Positions 26,550 to 33,067 of a stretch of 64,000 bases of DNA are shown one piece after another. How positions within the stretch are numbered: position 1 is the stretch's first letter; each line of letters begins with the position of its first letter. Made by a program: the position numbers and the translations under genes. Origin of the DNA: JACJVV01 sp964581515. Its GTDB lineage: Archaea > Nanobdellota > Nanobdellia > Woesearchaeales > JACJVV01. The notes beneath the pieces were generated by a model that saw nothing but the letters and a program-made list of their open reading frames with translations, was not told the origin of the DNA and searched no databases. Location of the stretch: the NCBI GenBank assembly GCA_964581515.1, contig CAZOOV010000012.1, positions 14,505 to 78,504 on the forward strand, written 5' to 3'.

Positions 26550-27605
26550 ATGAAGAAAAATAGAATTAGGTTTATTAAAAGCAGGAAAGCAGCAACATTT
26601 GATATATACAATTGGTTTGTGTTAATTGTATCTATATTTCTTCTTACTGCTGCTGTAGTTTCACTTTATACGCAGTTTGGTGTATCTTTTGATAAGATGG
26701 GAGCAAGAGCAAAAGGGGTCTTGTCTGCTCAGGCTGATAAGGAAATACAATTAATTCATGTAGAAGAAGCAGCTAAAAGAGCAGCTTATGCTGCAGTAGT
26801 GGAATTGGCAAGTAACGGAGGTAATGTTGAAACACATGAATCTAGTATGTATTACGGTGCACCAATTATTTTAGAATCAAAAAATGATATTCCTGATAAT
26901 AAATATCCTAAAGAGTCAATATATAATAATTTTCATGAGATCTTTTATGGTAATTTCTTTAATGAGCTTGAATCTAATGATTTAAAGAAAGTATATACAA
27001 AACAAGGTCTTTCTGTCAATAATGGTAATACACTCTATGGGTTTGCTTATGCAAAAGATTTCATAATGACAGGAGTGAATGGTACGAGATTTATTGATGT
27101 GTATGCTTCACTTGGTTATGTATTTGTATATTATTCTCCAAGTTTTATATTCAAGTTCCAGGATTATGATCTTGATGATTATAGTGAAGTATTTAATTTT
27201 GTTAAAGAAGAGCTTTATGATGATATTACAGAATGTGAAGATATTTCATGTGCGGAAGATGTTATAAAAACGAAAAATGATGAACTTCGAGAGAATAATC
27301 AATATAGTCTTGTTCCTGAAGATTATTATGAAATTATGCTTGGTGATAAGTGTTTTGATAAATACCAGGCAGGAGATTATTTTGAAGAATATTATTCAGA
27401 TGCTTCTGATGAAATATTAACTAGGAGTAATGAGGCTGATGATATTAAAGATGGTAAGTTCTTCTTATGTATATTTGATAAGACACGACTTATCCAGGGC
27501 AAAGATAGAGGTGGTGATCTTATTGTAGATTATCCTGCATATAATGTGGCACTTTCTGTAAAAAGAGAAGGAGCAGGTGCTGGTAATATTTTCCTTCTTA
27601 GATGA
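26550..27605 (+). CDS. Pilin-like membrane-anchored protein (351 aa), last gene of the surface locus
   Basis: KSRKAATFDIYNWFVLIVSI is the signal and helix start. An Ala-rich helical segment (EEAAKRAAYAAVVELASNGG, about residues 72-91) may extend the N-terminal helix, as in pilins. The outer domain of about 260 residues has five cysteines. It starts 2 nt after the preceding stop. After it the strand stays the same, but a clear promoter region (27606-27713) separates it from the replication gene, so it ends the surface locus. Confidence 0.72.
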   Translation: MKKNRIRFIKSRKAATFDIYNWFVLIVSIFLLTAAVVSLYTQFGVSFDKMGARAKGVLSAQADKEIQLIHVEEAAKRAAYAAVVELASNGGNVETHESSMYYGAPIILESKNDIPDNKYPKESIYNNFHEIFYGNFFNELESNDLKKVYTKQGLSVNNGNTLYGFAYAKDFIMTGVNGTRFIDVYASLGYVFVYYSPSFIFKFQDYDLDDYSEVFNFVKEELYDDITECEDISCAEDVIKTKNDELRENNQYSLVPEDYYEIMLGDKCFDKYQAGDYFEEYYSDASDEILTRSNEADDIKDGKFFLCIFDKTRLIQGKDRGGDLIVDYPAYNVALSVKREGAGAGNIFLLR

Positions 27606-27713
27606 ATTCTTAGTTAAATATAGTCAGATATAGTAAAATAAGATTTGATAGGGTTTAAATGTATGATATTTACAATAATAAACTATTTAAATGAGCCATT
27701 TCTTTGATTTAGT

Positions 27714-28751
27714 ATGATTAACATACCAGTTGAAACAGTTCTTACGAAACTAAAGGAAAATGGACTATCAGACGAAGAGATAGAGACAAAAATAAAGCAG
27801 AAAATGGATCAGCTTTCTGGACTTATCTCAAGAGAAGGAGCTGCCCATATCATTGCTAATGAAATGGGTATAAAACTCGTCGAGAAAACTTCTGGAAGAC
27901 TTAAGATAAAAGATATTATGTCAGGTATGAGGAGTGTTGAGGCTGTAGGTAAAGTTACAAATGTATTTGATGTCCGTGAATTCCAAAGAAAAGATGGAAC
28001 CCCTTCAAAAGTTGGAAGTTTTATCCTTGGAGATGAAACAGGCTCTATGAGAGTAACTTGCTGGGGAAGCCAGGCAGATAATATAGCAAATATTAAACAA
28101 GATGATATAGTTAAGATTGTCTCCGCATATGTCAGAGAGAATCAAGGAAGAAGAGAACTCCATACAAATGATAATTCTAAGATAATTACAAATCCTCCTG
28201 GTGAGACAATAGGAGATATTAGTTTCTCTGCAAGAGAATTTCAAAGGAAGAAGATAGACCAGTTAGGAGAGAATGATATGAATGTTGAGATTATGGGTAC
28301 AATTGTTGGAGTTGACGCTTTGAGATTCTTTGAAGTATGCCCTCATTGTAAAAAACGTGCAAGACCTAAAAGGGAAGAGTTTGCATGTGATGCACATGGT
28401 GTTGTACAACCAGATTATTCTTATGTAATGAATGTTACATTAGACGATGGTTCTGGGAACATAAGAGTTGTATTCTTTGGTGATATGGCTGAGAAGTGTA
28501 TGAATGTTGATAGAGCACAGATGCTTGCTTTGAAGGATTCTGCTCAATTGAATGATGAGAAAAATAAGCTTCTAGGCAATATACTTAAGATTAAAGGAAG
28601 GGCAAAAAAGAATCAGATGTTTGATAGACTTGAGTTTTCATGTCAAGGTCTTGATCTTAATCCTGATCCTTATGAAGAGATGGAAGGTCTTGATAAAGAA
28701 CTTGAAGCTGCTAAGCAAAAAGCAGAGGTTCCAAGTGTAGATGAGATTTAA
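27714..28751 (+). CDS. rpa: Replication protein A (ssDNA-binding, OB folds and zinc finger)
   Basis: 345 residues. Residues about 1-60 are helical. A first OB fold (about 65-160) has VGKVTNVFDVREFQRKDGTP and GSMRVTCWG; a second (about 180-310) contains a zinc-finger-like CPHCKKR...CDAHG and DDGSGNIRVVFFGD. This matches archaeal RPA large-subunit-like proteins that coat single-stranded DNA in replication and repair. A TATA-like TTTAAATG about 27 bp upstream implies a leaderless or very short leader. The last 11 nt overlap the next gene. radA lies about 2.3 kb downstream. Confidence 0.88.
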   Translation: MINIPVETVLTKLKENGLSDEEIETKIKQKMDQLSGLISREGAAHIIANEMGIKLVEKTSGRLKIKDIMSGMRSVEAVGKVTNVFDVREFQRKDGTPSKVGSFILGDETGSMRVTCWGSQADNIANIKQDDIVKIVSAYVRENQGRRELHTNDNSKIITNPPGETIGDISFSAREFQRKKIDQLGENDMNVEIMGTIVGVDALRFFEVCPHCKKRARPKREEFACDAHGVVQPDYSYVMNVTLDDGSGNIRVVFFGDMAEKCMNVDRAQMLALKDSAQLNDEKNKLLGNILKIKGRAKKNQMFDRLEFSCQGLDLNPDPYEEMEGLDKELEAAKQKAEVPSVDEI

Positions 28752-29211
28752 GACACATCTTACTTTTGGTTTATTGTTGTATTTTCTATTAGATTATTTC
28801 ATTGGTTTATCGATATTTCAAGGCTTATTGATAGTTGTTTTTTCTATATTGCCTGATATTGATCTTCATACATCTTTTATAGGCAAAAGGATGAAAGGGA
28901 TTTCTCATATTCTAGAGTTTTTTTTCAAGCACAGATGTTTTTTTCATTCATTGTGGCCTGTTTTGCTGTTGTATATTGTTCTTTTTCCAATAGGTCTTGG
29001 TCTAGAGATAGTGTTAATAGGATATCTTGGGCATTTATTACTTGATATTCTTAATAAGAAAGGAATTGCATTATTTTGGCCTTTTTTTAGGGTGAAAGGA
29101 TATTTTAAGACAGGGGGGCTACTTGACTTTATTCTGTTTTTAGTGTTTATGTTTGGTGATTTGGTATTGTTAATAGTATCCTTATTTAAGTTGAATATAA
29201 TATTATTATAA
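28741..29211 (+). CDS. Membrane-bound metal-dependent hydrolase-like protein (DUF457/YdjM type)
   Basis: 156 residues, mostly membrane helices. FKTHLTFG near the N-terminus, LPDIDLHTS (about residues 38-46), KHRCFFHSLWP (about 63-73) and GHLLLDILNKKGIALFWPF (about 97-115) are the His/Asp motifs of this integral-membrane hydrolase family. The substrate is not known in archaea. Start overlaps the RPA stop by 11 nt, so they are co-transcribed. Confidence 0.75.
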   Translation: MRFKTHLTFGLLLYFLLDYFIGLSIFQGLLIVVFSILPDIDLHTSFIGKRMKGISHILEFFFKHRCFFHSLWPVLLLYIVLFPIGLGLEIVLIGYLGHLLLDILNKKGIALFWPFFRVKGYFKTGGLLDFILFLVFMFGDLVLLIVSLFKLNIILL

Positions 29212-29267
29212 AGATTCTAACGATTCTTATGGCAATTATTTTAAAGGTATAAGCATTCTTGTTTATT

Positions 29268-29870
29268 ATGGTATATAGTGTGAGTGTAAGGGATTGTAAT
29301 GAGCTTGAGAGAAAACTAGGTGCAGAGGAAGCTCTTGAAATACCTGAAGAATGCAAGCGTAATAGTGATGTAATATATCATGTATTACATTACGCTGATA
29401 GATTAATTCCTTCTTTTAAGGAGCTTTCAAATGAAGAGGTCAGAACTATTGCTGATTCAGTAGCTTATTTGATGAGGCCTGATTTATTAAAGAATGGAAA
29501 TTGTTACGGTCCTTCACCAGTCTTTGAAGCTATGGGTGAATTTATAATGATCGGTGAAGAAGAAAATGAGAAACCAGAAATACATCTAAAGAACAATCCT
29601 GATGATATCGTTGAAGGATGGGAACTTCCTAGAGAATCTCCTTATACAGCTATAGGGGCTGAATTATTCAGATGTTACGGTGCAACTATGGCATGGGCTC
29701 CAAGCATACTTGAGAAAGTTAGCAAAGATGGAGCCTTTTCAGTAGCTTTTCCTTTAGCAGATCTGAGTGCTTATCTTCTTAATACTTCTGATTTGACTGA
29801 TTATAGTTATACACCCGAAGAAGTTAATGGGTTCCATACTACTCTTGCTAGGGAAATGAGAGAGATTTAA
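29268..29870 (+). CDS. Conserved-looking soluble protein of unknown function (200 aa)
   Basis: The frame opens with TTG at 29259; ATG 29268 is preferred. It is a soluble, acidic, helical protein without transmembrane segments, signal peptide or a motif I can name; ELERKLGAEEALEIPEECKR and GAELFRCYGATMAWAPSI are representative stretches. TATTTTAAAGG about 25-30 bp upstream is a plausible promoter. It converges with the minus-strand gene that follows, and the stops overlap by a few bases. Confidence 0.6.
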   Translation: MVYSVSVRDCNELERKLGAEEALEIPEECKRNSDVIYHVLHYADRLIPSFKELSNEEVRTIADSVAYLMRPDLLKNGNCYGPSPVFEAMGEFIMIGEEENEKPEIHLKNNPDDIVEGWELPRESPYTAIGAELFRCYGATMAWAPSILEKVSKDGAFSVAFPLADLSAYLLNTSDLTDYSYTPEEVNGFHTTLAREMREI

Positions 29871-30475
29871 TGTTCTAATACTACACTTTCAAGTGTTTTA
29901 TTCCCCTTCTTATGAAATACATATCCTCCATTACCATTTCCTGTAATTTTGTGAGTTTTGCAAAACTCAGATAATTTGCTTTCCTGGTCGGCATTAAATG
30001 TAAGTGTTGAAATATCGCCTTTTTGTTTTGCATTTGTATCAGCATAGTATGCAACAACATATACAGCGTCGATATTATTCTCTTTTAGTATTTGGAGAAT
30101 TTCACTTGCTTCATCATTTTCTTTTTTAGGTTTTGGTTTTCTTGGATAAGGTATTTTTGGTCTTTCTTCATATGCCTTTTGTTGGCTCATTGGGGTAGGC
30201 ATAGATTCTTGTTTTTTTATTTTACCAGTTTTTGTATAGCCTAGATAATCAGTAAAAGAAACACACATCATCTCATAGTTGAATAATTCTTTTTGTCCTC
30301 GAAAATTTAGTTCATATTGTTTATGTTGTTTTGTAGCTTCTTGCGCTCTTGATATAATCTTATCATTTAGAAGCGTATATACAGAATGTCCTCTTGTAGT
30401 ATGATTTTTAGATAATATTTGAGCGATATGTTTAATTGCTTTGTACATACACTTTGTATCACTTTTTATGCTCAT
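29867..30475 (-). CDS. Unknown basic protein (202 aa), possible nucleic-acid binding
   Basis: Minus strand. The protein is rich in Lys, with a central low-complexity Pro/Lys linker (PKIPYPRKPKPKKENDEAS, about residues 105-123) joining two small folded parts. The C-terminal part (LQILKENNIDAVYVVAYYA...) may be a small alpha/beta domain. GGTGAT precedes the ATG and a TTTAAATAAATT TATA box lies about 40 bp upstream. It is divergent from the regulated 30732 gene; the 30476-30615 spacer holds both promoters. No family was recognised. Confidence 0.55.
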   Translation of the reverse strand: MSIKSDTKCMYKAIKHIAQILSKNHTTRGHSVYTLLNDKIISRAQEATKQHKQYELNFRGQKELFNYEMMCVSFTDYLGYTKTGKIKKQESMPTPMSQQKAYEERPKIPYPRKPKPKKENDEASEILQILKENNIDAVYVVAYYADTNAKQKGDISTLTFNADQESKLSEFCKTHKITGNGNGGYVFHKKGNKTLESVVLEH

Positions 30476-30542
30476 TGTTTATCACCAAGAATAGATATTG
30501 TCTAGAATTTATTTAAAGATAATTAGTGTATATTGTCTACAG

Positions 30543-30579
30543 ATGTCCATTCTTGTAAATCATCATAACCACTGGACAT
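30543..30579. promoter_or_regulatory. Inverted repeat between divergent promoters
   Basis: ATGTCCA (30543-30549) and TGGACAT (30573-30579) are perfect complements separated by 23 nt, just upstream of the TATA-like GTATTTAAAG (30591-30600). It may be an operator. Confidence 0.35.
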
Positions 30580-30615
30580 GCCCAGGTAGGGTATTTAAAG
30601 GATTTAGATGTTGTA

Positions 30616-30727
30616 GTTATCCTCCACTTTCACTGAGTTGTGAAGGTTGAAAAAAAATCCGATAAGGAAGGAGGTAACTAAAATGAAAAAATATTTTTTT
30701 CAATCATTTACCTCCAATGGAGGTAAA
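30616..30727 (+). promoter_or_regulatory. Four-segment Shine-Dalgarno switch in the leader
   Basis: Segment 1 GTTATCCTCC (30616-30625) can pair with segment 2 GGAGGTAAC (30670-30678), which is the ribosome-binding site of the upstream ORF. Segment 3 TTTACCTCC (30707-30715) can pair with segment 2 or, as a tight hairpin with loop AAT, with segment 4 GGAGGTAAA (30719-30727), the ribosome-binding site of the main gene. 1:2 plus 3:4, and 2:3, are mutually exclusive folds. The transcript is predicted to begin near segment 1. Ribosome stalling or a bound protein could therefore set expression. Pairing is seen; the control mechanism is inferred. Confidence 0.6.
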
Positions 30728-30748
30728 TACAATGGAAAAAACAAATGA
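30683..30748 (+). CDS. Upstream overlapping small ORF (21 aa leader peptide)
   Basis: MKKYFFQSFTSNGGKYNGKNK has a strong ribosome-binding site (GGAGG, 8 nt upstream) and overlaps the start of the next gene in another frame. Its codons 9-15 cover the anti-Shine-Dalgarno/Shine-Dalgarno hairpin, so translating it would melt that hairpin. It could therefore be a regulatory leader ORF and not a functional peptide. Confidence 0.45.
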   Translation: MKKYFFQSFTSNGGKYNGKNK

Positions 30749-30992
30749 TAAAAAACAACCTGAAAAGAAGTTCAGGGCAGGTGGCATAACTGCAACAATA
30801 TGGCAAAATAACGTCGCAAAAGATGGTAAGGAAACGTCGTTTAATACAGTAAATCTTGAACGTTCTTATAAGGACAAAGAAGGGAACTGGCAGTCTACAA
30901 ATAGCTTTAGGGCAAGTGATTTACCTAAATTGACTCTTGTAGCACAAAAGGCGTATGAATATGTGATTTTTAAGGCTTCTACTGAAGCTTAA
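30732..30992 (+). CDS. Small conserved-looking protein upstream of radA (86 aa), possible ssDNA-associated
   Basis: ATG 30732 is chosen because GGAGGT lies at 30719-30724; the in-frame ATG at 30717 lies within that site. After a basic N-terminus come FRAGGITATIWQNN, NTVNLERSYKDKEGNWQSTN, and a C-terminal helix (LTLVAQKAYEYVIFKA). Small beta-rich proteins with RAGxITATIW-like starts occur in prokaryotes and their viruses; I cannot name the family. The 54-nt gap to radA and the elaborate leader suggest tight expression control and a role in recombination or repair; this is inference. Confidence 0.65.
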   Translation: MEKTNDKKQPEKKFRAGGITATIWQNNVAKDGKETSFNTVNLERSYKDKEGNWQSTNSFRASDLPKLTLVAQKAYEYVIFKASTEA

Positions 30993-31046
30993 TTTTTCTT
31001 TTTTATATAGCTATTATAATAATAAATATAAACAAAGGTGATATAC

Positions 31047-32114
31047 ATGAAAAAACAAGAAACTATTACTGAAGAAGTTCATGATGAAGTTGTTGAAGAA
31101 ACTATTGAAGAAGTTCAGAATGAACCTATTGAGGAAGTTAAAATGGATGTTCCCATAGATGTTGAAGAGAAAAAAGCTCCACAACAGGAGAGTATTGATA
31201 TACTGCCTGGTGTTGGTCCTGCTACAGCCGAAAAACTCAGGGAGAGTGGCTATGAAACAGTTATGTCAGTAGCTGTTGCAACTCCTGGAATGCTTGTAGA
31301 TGCGTCTGGCGTTAGTGAGAGCGTAGCTAGGAAGATGATAAATGCTGCAAGACAAGTCTTTGATATGGGTTTTGTATCAGGGCTTGATGTTCTTGAGAAA
31401 AGAAAGCAAGTTTCAAAGGTTTCTGTAGGCTGCAAGGTATTTGATGATCTTATGGGAGGAGGATTTGAATCAGGAGCAATTACAGAGGCTTTTGGAGAAT
31501 TCGGTTCTGGTAAGACTCAAATTGGTCATATACTTGCAGTAAATACAATTAAACAGAATCCAGATGGTGTTGTCATATATATTGATACAGAGAATACTTT
31601 TAGGCCTGAACGTATAGAACAGTTGGCAAAAGGCGCTGGACTTGAAGCTGAAGAAGTCTTAAAGAAAATTAAGATTGCAAGAGCTTATAATTCAGATCAT
31701 CAACTTCTATTAGCTGAAAAAGTAGAGGATTTAGTATCTAAGGAAGGGATGGGTGTTAAACTTGTTGTAATAGATTCTCTTACTGCACATTTTAGAGCAG
31801 AATTTATTGGAAGAGGCACTTTAGCAGAAAGGCAGCAAAAGTTGAATAAACATATGCATACTTTGTTAAAATTAGCAGATCTGCATAATATTTGTGTATA
31901 TGTGACTAATCAAGTAATGTCAAAGCCTGATCAGTTCTTTGGTGACCCCACTCAAGCAATTGGAGGACATATCGTAGCTCACGCTTCAACTTTCAGAATA
32001 TATCTTAGGAAAGGTAAGAAAGGAAGTAGGGTAGCAAAACTTATTGACTCGCCAAATCTAGTAGAAGGGGAATGTAATTTTATGGTCGAGACTGATGGAC
32101 TTAAAGATATTTAA
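31047..32114 (+). CDS. radA: DNA repair and recombination protein RadA
   Basis: 355 residues from ATG 31047 (GGTGAT just upstream; the GTG at 31038 lies inside it). An acidic N-terminal tail (Glu/Val repeats, about residues 1-47) precedes a helix-hairpin-helix domain (ILPGVGPATAEKLRESGY). The RecA core has Walker A GEFGSGKTQ and Walker B LVVIDSLTAHFRAEF, and polymerisation/L2 features (NQVMSKPDQFFGDPTQAIGG). RadA forms filaments on ssDNA and catalyses strand exchange. The Glu-rich extension is unusual for the family. The upstream small gene is probably co-transcribed. Confidence 0.95.
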   Translation: MKKQETITEEVHDEVVEETIEEVQNEPIEEVKMDVPIDVEEKKAPQQESIDILPGVGPATAEKLRESGYETVMSVAVATPGMLVDASGVSESVARKMINAARQVFDMGFVSGLDVLEKRKQVSKVSVGCKVFDDLMGGGFESGAITEAFGEFGSGKTQIGHILAVNTIKQNPDGVVIYIDTENTFRPERIEQLAKGAGLEAEEVLKKIKIARAYNSDHQLLLAEKVEDLVSKEGMGVKLVVIDSLTAHFRAEFIGRGTLAERQQKLNKHMHTLLKLADLHNICVYVTNQVMSKPDQFFGDPTQAIGGHIVAHASTFRIYLRKGKKGSRVAKLIDSPNLVEGECNFMVETDGLKDI

Positions 32115-32150
32115 TTATATCTTTCTTTTTTATTTATTTTTTTGTGATTT

Positions 32151-32480
32151 CTAATCTCCACCAGATCCGCTATAAGCATGTACTAATGATCCCGGGCCAT
32201 CCTTACTATGATCATAGACCATAGGTGAACCTTGTGATCCTGCTATTACACAACCGTGTTGTCTTTCTAATCTTGCTAGCGAATCTATACTCATACCCAT
32301 TCTAGATGCTTTTTGTGCCATTATGAGCGTTTCATCTAGTCCAGAAGGAGGAAATTCTCTTGTCGCTAATTCTGCTTGTGCAATATTATTTTGTTTTATT
32401 TCAGAATAATGTGTTATACTATAAATGAGTCTTTTTACTTTGCTTTTTAATACTTTTAATCTGCTATAACCTATTTTCAT
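32151..32480 (-). CDS. Orphan small protein (109 aa), convergent with radA
   Basis: Minus strand, 36 bp after the radA stop. The N-terminus is basic (KIGYSRLKVLKSKVKRLIY), the middle helical, and the C-terminus Gly/Ser-rich (SGSGGD). No motif or membrane segment is recognised. Its promoter would lie in the same spacer as that of the TRAM gene, where the two genes diverge. Confidence 0.5.
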   Translation of the reverse strand: MKIGYSRLKVLKSKVKRLIYSITHYSEIKQNNIAQAELATREFPPSGLDETLIMAQKASRMGMSIDSLARLERQHGCVIAGSQGSPMVYDHSKDGPGSLVHAYSGSGGD

Positions 32481-32541
32481 GTAAACACCCTACTGAGGTT
32501 ATCTTCAGGATTTTTAAAAAGATTTGTATTATTTATCTGCT

Positions 32542-32571
32542 AATACGAAACTCAGTAACTAAGTTTGTATT
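32542..32571. promoter_or_regulatory. Imperfect inverted repeat upstream of the TRAM gene promoter
   Basis: AATACGAAACT (32542-32552) and AGTTTGTATT (32562-32571) are complementary apart from one extra G. They lie just upstream of the TATA-like CTTATATATTCC, where a regulator could act. Confidence 0.35.
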
Positions 32572-32611
32572 TATCATAAACCTTATATATTCCTTCATAT
32601 TAAGCTGATTT

Positions 32612-32631
32612 ACACATAGAAATCTATGTGT
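32612..32631 (+). promoter_or_regulatory. Perfect hairpin in the 5' leader of the TRAM gene
   Basis: ACACATAGA, AA, TCTATGTGT form a 9-bp perfect inverted repeat at or just after the predicted transcription start (TATA at about 32582-32592). It could be an RNA hairpin for autoregulation or an operator. Confidence 0.45.
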
Positions 32632-32661
32632 TTTGAGATAAAATAAGTGAGGTAAATAAAT

Positions 32662-33000
32662 ATGAGAGGAAATTTCATGTCTAGCCCACCTGTTAATGAA
32701 GGTGAAGAATTAGATGTAAATATTGAGGCTGTAGGAGAAAAAGGAGATGGAATAGCTAAAAAAGATGGATTTGTGATCTTTGTCCCAAATACACAGCAAG
32801 GTCAGAATGTTAAAATAAAGGTTACAAAGGTTCTTAGGAAAGTGGCTTTTGGTGAAGCTATTGGTGAAGCATCAGGACCAGTTGAGGCTCCAGCAGAGGC
32901 AGCAGCTTCAGAAGAAGCAGCTCCAGAAGGAGAAGAAGAAGCAGCGCCTGCGGAAGAAGAACCTGTAGAAGAAAATCCTAAAGATTCAGAAGATTTCTAA
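32662..33000 (+). CDS. TRAM-domain RNA-binding protein with acidic tail (112 aa)
   Basis: GAGGT at 32651-32655 supports the ATG at 32662; the in-frame ATG at 32677 gives the more usual start MSSPPVNEG. The TRAM domain spans about residues 15-70: GEELDVNIEAVGEKGDGIAK, FVIFVPNTQQGQNVKIKVTK. The last roughly 40 residues are almost all Glu, Ala and Pro, an addition to the usual 60-70-residue archaeal TRAM proteins. TRAM proteins bind RNA and act as cold-shock-like RNA chaperones in known archaea. Leader hairpins suggest self-regulation. Confidence 0.85.
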   Translation: MRGNFMSSPPVNEGEELDVNIEAVGEKGDGIAKKDGFVIFVPNTQQGQNVKIKVTKVLRKVAFGEAIGEASGPVEAPAEAAASEEAAPEGEEEAAPAEEEPVEENPKDSEDF

Positions 33001-33067
33001 AGTGATATGATAACATAAATTTCTTATTTTATTTTTTCTTTTATTTTTTGGATGATATTTGTTTTAT

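Noticed and set aside
9628..27605. The locus as an archaellum or standard type IV pilus operon
   Set aside because: No secretion ATPase, platform protein or prepilin peptidase was seen in the window, and subunit number and size range differ from known archaella and pili.
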